From: Chitinophaga pinensis
GTDB lineage: Bacteria > Bacteroidota > Bacteroidia > Chitinophagales > Chitinophagaceae
Assembly: GCA_945865645.1 (NCBI GenBank)
Contig: CAMBEI010000001.1
Span: 80,906 to 144,905 of the forward strand
DNA: 64,000 nt
Reading direction: 5' to 3'
Shown here piece by piece: positions 45,413 through 54,774 of this stretch. The notes below the pieces were generated by a model. The model was not told where the DNA came from. It made no database searches and saw only the letters and a program-made list of their open reading frames with translations. The number at the start of each line of letters is the position of its first letter. Positions within the stretch are counted from its first letter, which is position 1. A program made the position numbers and the translations under genes.

Positions 45413-46303
45413 GTGCGGGTACTTTATTTTTTAACTTTTTCTTTCTTTTTTTTCGCCACCTCCTTCTGTGCCCAATTGCCAGATTCTGTTGGTATAAAAA
45501 ATGATTCTTTGCAAACAATACTGCAAATAGATTCTTTTAATTTGGCAAAAAAAACTGTTGACCCCCCCCCATTGTTTGAACTTAAAAAAAAATTATTAAA
45601 TACCGATCAGCAATCTGTTTTTTTTGCAGCAGATCTAAAACAAATAAAATCTAAGGATAGCATTTTTTATTTTATAGTATGTATAGTATTATTTCTGGCT
45701 TTTTTAAAATATTTTCACAAACATTATTTCACAAACCTATTTCGGGTATTTTTTAATACTTCGCTTAGGCAAAGTCAGTTAACGGATCAGTTATTACAAG
45801 CTAAATTACCTTCCCTGCTTTTTAATATTTTTTTTATGATTAGTGCAGGCATGTATTTGTATCTCCTTTTGTCCTTCTATCAATTAATTAATGTTGATAA
45901 CAGCTGGAAAATGATCTTTTCGTCAATAGTATTAGTGGGGGTAATTTATTTTTTAAAATTTTGCATACTAAAATTTACAGGATGGATTACGGGCTTTAAA
46001 GAAATGACAAATACGTACGTGTTTGTCATTTTTCTAATTAACAAAATCATTGGTATTTTTTTAATCCCGTTTATTGTAATTATGACTTTTTCAGATTTTA
46101 AAATTGTTAAAATTTCAATTTTAATTTCATTAATTAGTATTGTCATTTTTCTATTATTACGTTTTTTTAGGTCTTATGGTTTATTACAAAATCAACTTAA
46201 AATGAGCAAAGCTCATTTTTTTTTATATATTTTAGGTATTGAAATATTGCCACTTTTATTGACTTACAAGGGTTTAATGGTTTATTTAAGTAAAAATCTT
46301 TAA
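45413..46303 (+). CDS. DUF4271 membrane protein
   Basis: A 296-residue integral membrane protein with a GTG start. A signal-like first segment (MRVLYFLTFSFFFFATSFCA) is followed by an exported region of about 60 residues and then six to seven hydrophobic helices (for example YFIVCIVLFLAFLKYF, FNIFFMISAGMYLYLLLSF and IIGIFLIPFIVIMTF). DUF4271 proteins occur in Bacteroidota next to uroporphyrinogen-III synthase, as here. Function unknown; the link to haem synthesis is by position only. hemD starts 26 bases after the stop. Confidence 0.8.
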   Translation: MRVLYFLTFSFFFFATSFCAQLPDSVGIKNDSLQTILQIDSFNLAKKTVDPPPLFELKKKLLNTDQQSVFFAADLKQIKSKDSIFYFIVCIVLFLAFLKYFHKHYFTNLFRVFFNTSLRQSQLTDQLLQAKLPSLLFNIFFMISAGMYLYLLLSFYQLINVDNSWKMIFSSIVLVGVIYFLKFCILKFTGWITGFKEMTNTYVFVIFLINKIIGIFLIPFIVIMTFSDFKIVKISILISLISIVIFLLLRFFRSYGLLQNQLKMSKAHFFLYILGIEILPLLLTYKGLMVYLSKNL

Positions 46304-46308
46304 TTTTG
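46301..46308 (+). promoter_or_regulatory. -7 promoter element for hemD
   Basis: TAATTTTG, an exact TAnnTTTG match that overlaps the DUF4271 stop codon and ends 20 bases before the hemD ATG. Confidence 0.35.
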
Positions 46309-46328
46309 TACTGTTCCGCAGAAAAACT

Positions 46329-47120
46329 ATGGCTAAAAATAGCTCAATACCCAATGTTGTATCAAGTAAAGCAGTAAGGAAAGTCCTTATTACCCAACCT
46401 AAGCCGGATGGTGATAAGTCGCCGTATTTTGATTTGGCAAAAAAATATAACTTAAGTCTTGATTTTCATCCTTTTATAGTAATAGATAGCATACCAGCTA
46501 AAGAATTTCGAAAACAAAAGATTGAAATAGCTAGCTATTCCGCCGTAATTTTCACTAGCAGAAATGCAATTGATCACTTTTTTCGTATATGCGATGAAAT
46601 AAAAATGAGCATATCGCAGGGAACTAAATATTTCTGTATTACCGAAGCTGTTGCCCTATACCTTCAAAAATTTATTTTATACAGAAAACGTAAAGTTTTT
46701 TACAGCGCAGATGGCACTAATAAATGTTTATTTGATGTAATTAGTAAGCACAAGGATAACGAAAAATTCCTTTATCCCTGTTCCGAATCTTTTGATAGCG
46801 AAATAACCAACTGGCTTATCATGAATAATTGCGAACACGCAACCCCTATACTATATAAAATCATTAGCAATGACATTACCGATGTAATTGCTAAAAATTA
46901 TGATGTTATTTGCTTTTTTACACCAGGTGGCGTAAAAAGTTTAATGCAAAATTTTCCAAAATATAAACAAAATGGCACCACTATAGGTGCATTTGGTGTT
47001 AATACCTTTAAAGCAGCAGAGCAGGCAGGACTTGTTTTACAAATAAAAGCCCCTCTACCACAAGCTCCTAGCATGGTTAGCGCCCTGGAGATTTATCTAT
47101 CTTCCTTTAAAAAGAAATAA
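46329..47120 (+). CDS. hemD: Uroporphyrinogen-III synthase
   Basis: A 263-residue enzyme that cyclises hydroxymethylbilane to uroporphyrinogen III in haem and B12 synthesis. It has the weakly conserved family pattern: N-terminal KVLITQPKPDGDKSPYFDLA, the switch AVIFTSRNAIDHFF, the second-domain segment DVICFFTPGGVKSLMQNF, and TTIGAFGVNTFKAAEQAGL near the end. Its presence beside a DUF4271 gene is typical of Bacteroidota. The gldK gene follows 203 bases later. Confidence 0.85.
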   Translation: MAKNSSIPNVVSSKAVRKVLITQPKPDGDKSPYFDLAKKYNLSLDFHPFIVIDSIPAKEFRKQKIEIASYSAVIFTSRNAIDHFFRICDEIKMSISQGTKYFCITEAVALYLQKFILYRKRKVFYSADGTNKCLFDVISKHKDNEKFLYPCSESFDSEITNWLIMNNCEHATPILYKIISNDITDVIAKNYDVICFFTPGGVKSLMQNFPKYKQNGTTIGAFGVNTFKAAEQAGLVLQIKAPLPQAPSMVSALEIYLSSFKKK

Positions 47121-47290
47121 TTATCCCTTTTAGGTATCTAGATAGTGGGATATGCTAATTAAAAATTAACGAAAAATAGTGTCATCGTGCACAATAATTG
47201 AATTTTTCTGTCGTTTCCACCTTTTAACACTATGTTTAGAAAAAAAAAAATTCAACGAGACATAAAATGATTATAATTCAAAATAATCAT

Positions 47291-47298
47291 TACATTTG
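47291..47298 (+). promoter_or_regulatory. -7 promoter element for gldKLMN
   Basis: TACATTTG, an exact TAnnTTTG match 25 bases before the ATG at 47324. It supports the internal ATG over the ORF's earlier start at 47267. Confidence 0.5.
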
Positions 47299-47323
47299 CT
47301 CAACACGTTTAAAGTTAAAAACA

Positions 47324-48622
47324 ATGAAGTACAGACTTTTTTATTTAGTAGCTTTTCTAGCTATCGCAACATCAACCACTAGTTGTAAAAAATCTGCTGG
47401 TAAATCAAATGGTGGTTATACAACTGATAAAGGTCAACTTATTGGTGTTGCACCTGGTTCTAGATGGAGTTTATCCAAGCCTCCAGGCATGGTTTATATT
47501 CCACCAGGAACATTTCATATGGGCTCTAGTGATGAGGATATGAGTTATGCGCTTACTGCACGTAACAAATCGGTTTCTATTAGCGGTTTTTGGATGGATG
47601 CAACCGAAATTACTAATAATGAATACCGCCAATTTACAAATTGGGTTAGAGATTCTATAGGTGCTAAGCTAATGAACTTTGTAAAGCAGGGTACTGATGG
47701 CAATGAATATATTGACTGGAAAAAAGCAAATACCATTAAATGGGGCGATAAAAGCACTATGGAAAAAGTAGATGCTATTATTGTAACACCAGATAATCGT
47801 CTTTTTGGTAAAAAGGAATTAGATGCAACAAAAATCGTATATCAATCAGAAATATTTGATTATAAATCCGCTGCTTCAAATAAAGACGCTACTGCACCCC
47901 GCTCTAAATTTATTATAAAGAAAGCAATTCCAATTTATCCTGATTCACTATGTTGGGTTAGAGACTTTGCTTACTCTTACAATGAGCCAATGGCAAAAAA
48001 ATACTATAGTCACCCGGCTTTTGGAAATTATCCTGTAGTAGGAGTTAACTGGAAACAAGCAACTGCTTTTTGCGAATGGAGATCACATTATCTGAATGCT
48101 TATTTAGAATCTAAGAAAAGAATTACTGAGTCGGATTTTAGATTACCTTCAGAAGCGGAGTGGGAATATGCTGCTAGAGGTGGTCGTTCACAGGCCGATT
48201 ATCCATGGGGAGGGTACTATTTAAGAAATAAAAAAGGTTGTCTGTTGGCTAACTTTAAACCAGGCCGCGGTAATTATCCCGAAGATGGAGGTTTTTATAC
48301 CGTACGTGCCGATGCTTACTGGCCAAATGATTTTGGCTTATATAATATGTCGGGCAACGTAGCTGAGTGGACTTCATCTTTATATTATGAAGGTGCCTAT
48401 AATTTTCAACATGATATGAACCCCGATATTCGGTACAATGCCAAAGAAACTGATAAACCTCGTGATAAAAGAAAAGTTTTACGCGGTGGTAGCTGGAAAG
48501 ATGTTGGTTATTTCTTAAGAACAGGATCACGTTCTTATGAATATCAAGATACAGCTAAATCTTATATTGGTTTTCGTTGTGTAATTGATTTGCCCCCACC
48601 TCAAATTAAAGGCAAAAAATAA
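47324..48622 (+). CDS. gldK: Type IX secretion/gliding lipoprotein GldK
   Basis: A 432-residue outer membrane-associated lipoprotein of the type IX secretion system (PorK/GldK). The start MKYRLFYLVAFLAIATSTTSC gives a lipobox ending at Cys21, which supports this ATG over the one 57 bases upstream. The body is a sulfatase-modifying/FGE-like domain: PPGMVYIPPGTFHMGS, FWMDATEITNNEYRQF, GVNWKQATAFCEWRSH, RLPSEAEWEYAARGG and the end KVLRGGSWKD, FRTGSRSY and IGFRCV. GldK and GldN form a periplasmic ring with the outer membrane channel. First gene of gldKLMN; no sprF/porP gene lies directly upstream. Confidence 0.95.
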   Translation: MKYRLFYLVAFLAIATSTTSCKKSAGKSNGGYTTDKGQLIGVAPGSRWSLSKPPGMVYIPPGTFHMGSSDEDMSYALTARNKSVSISGFWMDATEITNNEYRQFTNWVRDSIGAKLMNFVKQGTDGNEYIDWKKANTIKWGDKSTMEKVDAIIVTPDNRLFGKKELDATKIVYQSEIFDYKSAASNKDATAPRSKFIIKKAIPIYPDSLCWVRDFAYSYNEPMAKKYYSHPAFGNYPVVGVNWKQATAFCEWRSHYLNAYLESKKRITESDFRLPSEAEWEYAARGGRSQADYPWGGYYLRNKKGCLLANFKPGRGNYPEDGGFYTVRADAYWPNDFGLYNMSGNVAEWTSSLYYEGAYNFQHDMNPDIRYNAKETDKPRDKRKVLRGGSWKDVGYFLRTGSRSYEYQDTAKSYIGFRCVIDLPPPQIKGKK

Positions 48623-48735
48623 ATTATTTTCAAAACTAATTCAATGGAGAATACCTGTAATATGTATTCAGGTAAGCATAAATTTTTGTAATTAAACTTT
48701 AACTAAACGCCCACTTAAAACTTAAATTTTCAATC

Positions 48736-49491
48736 ATGCCTCACAACAAAAGATCCTTTTTAACTGTAATTGATGTAGCTGTTAGCGCCGGTGCCGCAGT
48801 GATTATATTTGCTGCTTGGGCAAAACTTACACACCAGTCTTATGCCGATATGATGCTAACAATTGGTATGTGGACAGAAACTGCCATCTTTTTAGTTTAT
48901 GCAATTGTAGAATGGGTTAAACCAAAACATCACCCCGAGGATGACGAACCAGCTGATGAAGTTGTAAATCCATCATTGCAATCTATGGACGAAATGATGC
49001 AAAAGGCAGATATTACACCCACTAATCTTAAAAAATTAGGAGAGGGATTTCAAAAACTACAAAGTACAGTAGGTAACATAACCGAAATTGGAGATGTTGT
49101 AAAATCTACAGGCGATTTAAATAATAAAACCAAAGAAGCTACTACAGCCTTAGGAAATATGACTACAGCCTTTGCTAGTAGTGCTGCAACTATGGGCACT
49201 TTTAGTAGCGCAGCTGATAGCGCTAAAGGTTTTCATGAGCAAGTACAGGTATTAACCAAAAACTTGGGGTCATTAAATACTATTTATGAACTGGAATTAA
49301 AAGAGAGTAATAACCATTTAAAATCTTTAAATGCTTTCTATGGTAAATTAGCCGAAGCTAGTACAACCATGATGGGTACTGTTGAAGATGCTGGAAAAGC
49401 AAAAGAACAAATCAGTATTTTAGCAAATAATCTGGGTAAATTAAACTCAGTTTATGGCAATATGCTGAGCGCGATGCAGGTAGGCCGTTAA
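48736..49491 (+). CDS. gldL: Type IX motor protein GldL
   Basis: A 251-residue inner membrane protein with two N-terminal helices (about residues 9-30 and 39-59) followed by a cytoplasmic, helical region rich in coiled-coil pattern (SMDEMMQKADITP and later). Glu48 inside the second helix (MWTETAIFLVYAIVEW) corresponds to the glutamate at about position 49 that carries protons in Flavobacterium GldL. With GldM it forms a rotary motor driven by proton motive force. It follows gldK by 113 bases and precedes gldM by 97. Confidence 0.95.
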   Translation: MPHNKRSFLTVIDVAVSAGAAVIIFAAWAKLTHQSYADMMLTIGMWTETAIFLVYAIVEWVKPKHHPEDDEPADEVVNPSLQSMDEMMQKADITPTNLKKLGEGFQKLQSTVGNITEIGDVVKSTGDLNNKTKEATTALGNMTTAFASSAATMGTFSSAADSAKGFHEQVQVLTKNLGSLNTIYELELKESNNHLKSLNAFYGKLAEASTTMMGTVEDAGKAKEQISILANNLGKLNSVYGNMLSAMQVGR

Positions 49492-49588
49492 TAGTTAAAT
49501 ATTAACTAAAACCTTAGGTTTTTGTTTATTATAAACCCAACGATTAGAGAAACCCATTTTAATTAAACAATCGTAAACATAAAATATT

Positions 49589-51148
49589 ATGTCTCTACCT
49601 AGAGAGCCCCGGCAAAAGATGATCAATATTATGTATTTAGTATTGACAGCTATCTTGGCACTGAATGTTTCGGCAGAGGTAATCAATGCCTTTAAAACAG
49701 TAGATAAAAGCTTAACTGATTCAAATTCAAACATAGAAAAGGGTAATATTACCATATTTGAATCCCTTGCAGAGAAATTAAGCAATAACGAAACAAAAGA
49801 AAAAGCAGCTATTTGGGCTCCAAAAGCTGAGCAGGCTAAGCAATATTCTGATGTATTGTACCAGTATATCGATAATTTGAAAAAACAAGTTAAACTCCAA
49901 TCTGATATTAAAAAGGACAAAAATGGTATTTTTATTCTTGATAAAGACGGAAACGAGGATTTTAAATTAGATTATTTAGAGGCTTCTACACGTATATTTG
50001 AAAAAGAAGGTGAAGGCGCTAAGCTATATAAAATGCTTACAGATTATAGAACATCTATGCTAGCTATAGATTCTTCAGTTAATCCTATCACTTTTCCAGT
50101 TAATTTAAATGTTCCAACTACACGTTCGGGCAATGCTAGAACAGGTAATCCTGTTGTAGATTGGACAGCTAGCTATTTCCATATGACTCCTGCAGTAGCA
50201 GCGTTGACCATGCTAAGCAAAATTCAAAATAATATTAAAAATGCGGAGAATCAAGTGGTAACTTATTGCCATAGTCAAATTGGTGCCGTTAAATTGATAT
50301 TTAATAAATTTCAACCCATCGCTTCTGGTAGCTCAACTTATTTAATGCCTGGAGAAGAAATGGTAGTTACTGCTGGTGTTGGTGCTTTTAATGATGCTGC
50401 AAAACCTATTATAAGTATTAATGGATCACAAACTGCATTAAACGAAAATGGCGTAGCAGAAAAGAAATTTAATGTATCAGGTGGAGGAAATCAAAAAATT
50501 CATGTATCTATTTCATATACAAAACCAGATGGTACTAAAGATAATCTAGAAAAAGATATCGAATATACAGTAGGTACTCCTGGCGGTGCAGCAGTGATGC
50601 TTGATAAAATGAATGTATTTTATATAGGTGTTGATAATCCGATTACTATTGGCTCTCCAACAGGTTGGGATAAAACAACTGTATCTATCTCTGGTGGCGG
50701 AGCAACAATAAGTGGAGCAGGATCTCAACGTGTAGTAAAAGTAACTTCAATTGGAGATTGTAATATTTCGGTAACTGCTAACGGAAAATCTACCCCTTTC
50801 CCCTTTAGAGTAAAACGTATTCCAGATCCAATAATAAAAGTTGGACCAAGTGGCGGAGGTAAAATGCAGGCAGTTAATTTTAGAAGCCAACAATTTGTAC
50901 GTGCCGATTTAGAAAATTTCGACTTCCTGGCTAAATTTAATGTAACCGGCGCAACTGTTTATTTTACCAATCCTGGCGACAGAAATGTTAAGCAAATATC
51001 TTTAACAAGTGGGAGTCTTGCTCCTGCAGCTGATTTTATGAAAACACTGGTGCCTGGATCTACAGTAATTTTTGATAATATTAGGGTTGTAGGCCCCGAT
51101 GGTCAACCCAGAACAATTCAAAACCCTCCTGGATTTTCTTTATTCTAG
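49589..51148 (+). CDS. gldM: Type IX motor protein GldM
   Basis: A 519-residue protein with one N-terminal helix (INIMYLVLTAILALNVSAEV, about residues 12-31) that sits in the GldL pentamer, and a large periplasmic part of several domains that reaches the GldK/GldN ring. NPVVDWTASYFHMTPAVAAL and the later GGGATISGAG segment are typical. GldM dimerises and rotates, driving secretion and gliding. Between gldL and gldN in the usual order (17 bases to gldN). Confidence 0.95.
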   Translation: MSLPREPRQKMINIMYLVLTAILALNVSAEVINAFKTVDKSLTDSNSNIEKGNITIFESLAEKLSNNETKEKAAIWAPKAEQAKQYSDVLYQYIDNLKKQVKLQSDIKKDKNGIFILDKDGNEDFKLDYLEASTRIFEKEGEGAKLYKMLTDYRTSMLAIDSSVNPITFPVNLNVPTTRSGNARTGNPVVDWTASYFHMTPAVAALTMLSKIQNNIKNAENQVVTYCHSQIGAVKLIFNKFQPIASGSSTYLMPGEEMVVTAGVGAFNDAAKPIISINGSQTALNENGVAEKKFNVSGGGNQKIHVSISYTKPDGTKDNLEKDIEYTVGTPGGAAVMLDKMNVFYIGVDNPITIGSPTGWDKTTVSISGGGATISGAGSQRVVKVTSIGDCNISVTANGKSTPFPFRVKRIPDPIIKVGPSGGGKMQAVNFRSQQFVRADLENFDFLAKFNVTGATVYFTNPGDRNVKQISLTSGSLAPAADFMKTLVPGSTVIFDNIRVVGPDGQPRTIQNPPGFSLF

Positions 51149-51165
51149 GAGTAAAAAATAAGATT

Positions 51166-52215
51166 ATGAAAATGCAGTATTTTAAATTTTTATTAGTGGC
51201 ATTATACTTAGGTCTATTTGCCAATATTGCTGAAGCGCAAAAGAAGAAAGCACCTGTAAGGAAGGCTGTAAAAAAGACTGCGTCTTCAAGAACAAAGGCA
51301 AATATTCAGTCAACCATACCCCAGGCTGATACCATAGGAACTGCTGTTGTGGCATCAGCTGTAACGCCTATCCCTGTTCCTGAAAAATTTAATGATAGCT
51401 TACCTGTTAAAATGGTAAAAAAATCATTACGACCAGATGAGGCAGTAGAAACCACGATGCTTAATGATAGAACACCATTGCCTTATGAAAATTTAAGGGC
51501 TGATGATGCAATATATCGCCATAAAATATGGAGAGAAATTGATACAAGAGAAAAAATAAATTTACCATTCAAATATTCTGCAGATGAAAATAATGGTAAC
51601 CAACGTTTTATTTCTATATTGTTTAAAGCAATTCAAGATAGTGTTGTTACTGTGTTTGATGCCATCGACGATAGGTTTACAACACCTATGACAAGAGAAG
51701 CAATTGTTCGTAAAATGTCTGGCGAACCAGTAATCATTCCTATTTACGATTCAGTTGGAAACGTAACCAGCTATAAAACAGAATCACGTGATATTGTACT
51801 TGATTCTTTCTATAAATTTAGAGTTAAAGAAGAAGTTATTTTTGATAAAGAAAGTTCACGATTATTTTGGAGAATATTAGGAATCGCACCAGTTATGAAT
51901 GTATACACAGCTCAAACAAATCAATATGTAGGTACACAGGAATTATTTTGGGTTTATTACCCCGATATGCGTCCAGTATTTTCAAAATATAATGTCTATA
52001 ATGGAAAAAATTATGGTGCTCGTATGAGCTGGGAAGACCTATTTGAAAGCCGTATGTTTTATGGCCGCATTATAAAAAGTTCTATTGATAATCCTTATGA
52101 TAGATTTATCGACCAATACCCCGGCTTAAAAGATAAAGGCATTTTACAACTACTTGAAGGAGAAAATATAAAAGAAAAGATTTTTAATTATGAGCAAGAT
52201 CTTTGGTCGTATTAA
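51166..52215 (+). CDS. gldN: Type IX secretion/gliding protein GldN
   Basis: A 349-residue periplasmic protein (PorN/GldN) with a signal peptide ending near residue 25 (NIAEAQ). A basic, disordered stretch (KKKAPVRKAVKK) follows. The conserved body contains DDAIYRHKIWREIDTREKIN, VTSYKTESRDIVLDSFYKF and TNQYVGTQELFWVYYPDMRP. It binds GldK in the ring structure of the type IX machine. Last gene of the block; an intrinsic terminator follows 26 bases later. Confidence 0.93.
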   Translation: MKMQYFKFLLVALYLGLFANIAEAQKKKAPVRKAVKKTASSRTKANIQSTIPQADTIGTAVVASAVTPIPVPEKFNDSLPVKMVKKSLRPDEAVETTMLNDRTPLPYENLRADDAIYRHKIWREIDTREKINLPFKYSADENNGNQRFISILFKAIQDSVVTVFDAIDDRFTTPMTREAIVRKMSGEPVIIPIYDSVGNVTSYKTESRDIVLDSFYKFRVKEEVIFDKESSRLFWRILGIAPVMNVYTAQTNQYVGTQELFWVYYPDMRPVFSKYNVYNGKNYGARMSWEDLFESRMFYGRIIKSSIDNPYDRFIDQYPGLKDKGILQLLEGENIKEKIFNYEQDLWSY

Positions 52216-52240
52216 TAAATTAATAATATATTTTAATACT

Positions 52241-52268
52241 AAAGCCCCTGATTTAATCGGGGGCTTTT
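52241..52268 (+). terminator. Intrinsic terminator after gldN
   Basis: A 12-bp stem (one wobble pair) with loop TTA and a TTTT tail, 26 bases past the gldN stop; it separates it from the convergent uvrC. Confidence 0.85.
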
Positions 52269-52317
52269 ACATTTAATTTTTATCGCACTTTTCCAACAAA
52301 GTGATTAGCCTATTAAT

Positions 52318-54120
52318 TTATTTGTTAAAAAATTTTAAAAGTAATTCTGTTTTAGCTTTTCCAATAATTTTCGTTAACTCTTCTTCCGATTTTGTTCTAA
52401 TATTTTTAACCGATTTAAAGTCTCTTAGTAATAAACCTGATGTAGATTTGCCTATACCCTTTATCTGATCTAGTTCATTTATAAAAGTCCCCTTGCTACG
52501 CAAATTTCGATGGTATGTGATGCCATAATTGTGCACTGCGTCACGTATACTGCGAATTAGTTTTAAACTTTCACTATTCCAGGGTAATTTTACAGATTGG
52601 GTATCTCCCGGAAAAAATATTTCTTCTTCATTTTTTGCAAGACCAATTACAGTTGTAGTGCCCGAAATATTTAATGCAGTGACACTTTGCATGGCAGCAC
52701 TTAGCTGACCTTTACCTCCATCAATTATTACCAGCTGAGGTAAGGTTACCCCCTCCTCTATTAATCGTTTATATCGCCTATAAACAACTTCTTTCATCGA
52801 AGCAAAATCATTAATACCAGTTACGGTTTTTACTTTAAAACGCCGATATTCTGCTTTACTAGGCGCTCCATTTTTAAAACATACAAGTGCAGATACTGGA
52901 TAGCTGCCTTGTAAATTTGAATTATCAAAACATTCAATGTGCAATGGAAGGGTTGATAACTGAAGGTCTATCTGTAATTGTTTTAATACTTCTATCTTTT
53001 CGTCTGCTGTTTTATCTTGCAGATTAAGCATCTTCTTCTTCTTAAGATCTTCTCTAAAATAGTTTACATTTTTTTCCGAAAGATCAAGCAATTTCTTTTT
53101 ATCTCCGCCTTTAGGTATCGTGATGGTTATATTATTTTCTGGAAATTCAATATCAAAAGGCAAGATAATTTCTTTAGCAGTACTTCCAAAACTGTTTCTA
53201 ATTTGCGCAACAGCAAAAGCTAACACTTCGGCAGCAGTTTCTTCTAATTTTTTTTCAAGCATTATGGTTTTCGTTTGCACAATTGTACCAGCATTCAGAG
53301 CCAAATAATTTACATAGGCAATATGGTCATCTTCTAATATGGAAAATACATCTACTGTGCCAATCCTTGTATTAACTACTGCTGACCTTGCTTGATAGCT
53401 TTTTAAATATTCAATCTTGTCCTTTAAGCCTGCAGCTTTTTCAAACTCCATATTTTTTACCATTAACTGCATTTCAATTTTAAAATGCTGCATTACTGAG
53501 GATAAATTTCCCTTCAGTAGGTTAACCAATTGATTTAATTCTTCATTGTAATTTTCAATTGTTTGTAACCCTTCGCAAGGCCCTTTACAATTGCCCAAAT
53601 GATACTCGAGACAGACTTTAAATTTACCTTGATTAATATTTTTTTCCGATAAATTTAGTTTGCAGGTACGTAAAAGAATGGTTTGTTTAATAAAATTGAG
53701 CAATTCTCTTACTTTGTCTACCGAGGTATAAGGTCCAAGATATTGGGAGCCATCATTAATTTTTCTTCTTGAAAAAAATACACGAGAAAATCTTTCTTTT
53801 TTAATAACAATATAGGGATAGGATTTTCCATCTTTTAAACTGATATTAAATCGAGGCTGAAATTCTTTAATCAAGGTATTTTCTAGTAAAAAAGCATCTT
53901 GTTCGTTATTTACAATAGTAAATTCAATATGGTGAATACGCTGTACAAGCTCCTGTGTTTTATAAGTTGTAAAGGTTTTTGAAAAGTAAGAGCTTACCCT
54001 TTTACGTAAATGCTTTGCTTTGCCTACATACAATAATTCATTTTCCTCATCATAATATTTATAAATACCTGGTAATGTGGGAATGGTTGCAGCTAGATTA
54101 GAAAATTCTTTGGTTGTCAT
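52318..54120 (-). CDS. uvrC: Excinuclease ABC subunit C
   Basis: A 600-residue endonuclease that makes both incisions in nucleotide excision repair. Domains in order: GIY-YIG nuclease (LPGIYKYYDEENELLYVGKA, residues 16-35), UvrBC-binding region (MEFEKAAGLKDKIEYL), the RNase H-like nuclease (IECFDNSNLQGS, VIIDGGKGQLSAA) and C-terminal helix-hairpin-helix pair (LDQIKGIGKSTSGLLL). It starts 5 bases after an upstream lipoprotein gene of the same strand, so it is likely read with the sigma-factor unit. Confidence 0.96.
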   Translation of the reverse strand: MTTKEFSNLAATIPTLPGIYKYYDEENELLYVGKAKHLRKRVSSYFSKTFTTYKTQELVQRIHHIEFTIVNNEQDAFLLENTLIKEFQPRFNISLKDGKSYPYIVIKKERFSRVFFSRRKINDGSQYLGPYTSVDKVRELLNFIKQTILLRTCKLNLSEKNINQGKFKVCLEYHLGNCKGPCEGLQTIENYNEELNQLVNLLKGNLSSVMQHFKIEMQLMVKNMEFEKAAGLKDKIEYLKSYQARSAVVNTRIGTVDVFSILEDDHIAYVNYLALNAGTIVQTKTIMLEKKLEETAAEVLAFAVAQIRNSFGSTAKEIILPFDIEFPENNITITIPKGGDKKKLLDLSEKNVNYFREDLKKKKMLNLQDKTADEKIEVLKQLQIDLQLSTLPLHIECFDNSNLQGSYPVSALVCFKNGAPSKAEYRRFKVKTVTGINDFASMKEVVYRRYKRLIEEGVTLPQLVIIDGGKGQLSAAMQSVTALNISGTTTVIGLAKNEEEIFFPGDTQSVKLPWNSESLKLIRSIRDAVHNYGITYHRNLRSKGTFINELDQIKGIGKSTSGLLLRDFKSVKNIRTKSEEELTKIIGKAKTELLLKFFNK

Positions 54121-54125
54121 GTTTT

Positions 54126-54707
54126 TTAAAAATCCCAGATTATTTTTTCTTCTTTCTTAATTTTTGATAAACCTTTTTCATCTGTTACTATTGTAACTAT
54201 TTTACAGCATTGGTTAGTCATCCAGGTTAATTGTAGCACCGTAGATTTATTTATCTGCTTAACCATGTAAATTCGCTTTACGTTGTTAGTATTTGGGTCA
54301 ATGTACACATCCCAATTTGTTAATTCCATTGTATCTGGTAACGCTACTGAAGCTTCATAGGTAAGTGTTATAGCATTTATAGACTTATCTAAAAAACTTT
54401 TTTCGGTAAAAAACTTGTTCAAATTTGTCGTGTCTATTTCTGGTTGTAAAAACGCACTTAAAGCCGTATCTATATCTTCAACTTTTAACCAAACAGAATC
54501 AGTACGATCATTAATTGTCGTGTATTTTAAAGGATTGATTCCATTTTTTTTAATAGTATAAATTTCGCCTTTTATAAAAGAAGTAACTGGAAAAAAAAGC
54601 TGCATTGTAGTTATGCCTTTTTTGTTGGTAGCGTAAATTCGCTTATCTAAATCCTTACAGGATAATAATAATAGTGTAATTGTAAATAGCGAAAAAATAT
54701 TTTTCAT
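54126..54707 (-). CDS. Uncharacterised lipoprotein
   Basis: A 193-residue exported lipoprotein. Residues 1-16 form a signal peptide with lipobox LLLSC and lipidated Cys17. The body is mostly beta in pattern (VKRIYMVKQINKSTVLQLTW, and CCKIVTIVTDEKGLSKIKK towards the end). I do not recognise the family. It sits between a sigma factor/fusion-protein pair and uvrC on the minus strand, 67 and 5 bases away. A role in cell-envelope sensing with the pair is possible; none is shown. Confidence 0.7.
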   Translation of the reverse strand: MKNIFSLFTITLLLLSCKDLDKRIYATNKKGITTMQLFFPVTSFIKGEIYTIKKNGINPLKYTTINDRTDSVWLKVEDIDTALSAFLQPEIDTTNLNKFFTEKSFLDKSINAITLTYEASVALPDTMELTNWDVYIDPNTNNVKRIYMVKQINKSTVLQLTWMTNQCCKIVTIVTDEKGLSKIKKEEKIIWDF

Positions 54708-54774
54708 TTTTCAAATTTATAAGGAATGGGTGGCATTTCAAAAAGAGAAATTACTTTTTTAGTATTTGGTTAAT

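Noticed and set aside
47267..47323. 19-codon extension of gldK
   Set aside because: It contains the TACATTTG promoter element and would bury the lipoprotein signal peptide.
49495..49920. 141-codon minus-strand ORF over the gldM start
   Set aside because: It is antisense to gldM and fills the gldL-gldM gap only by chance.
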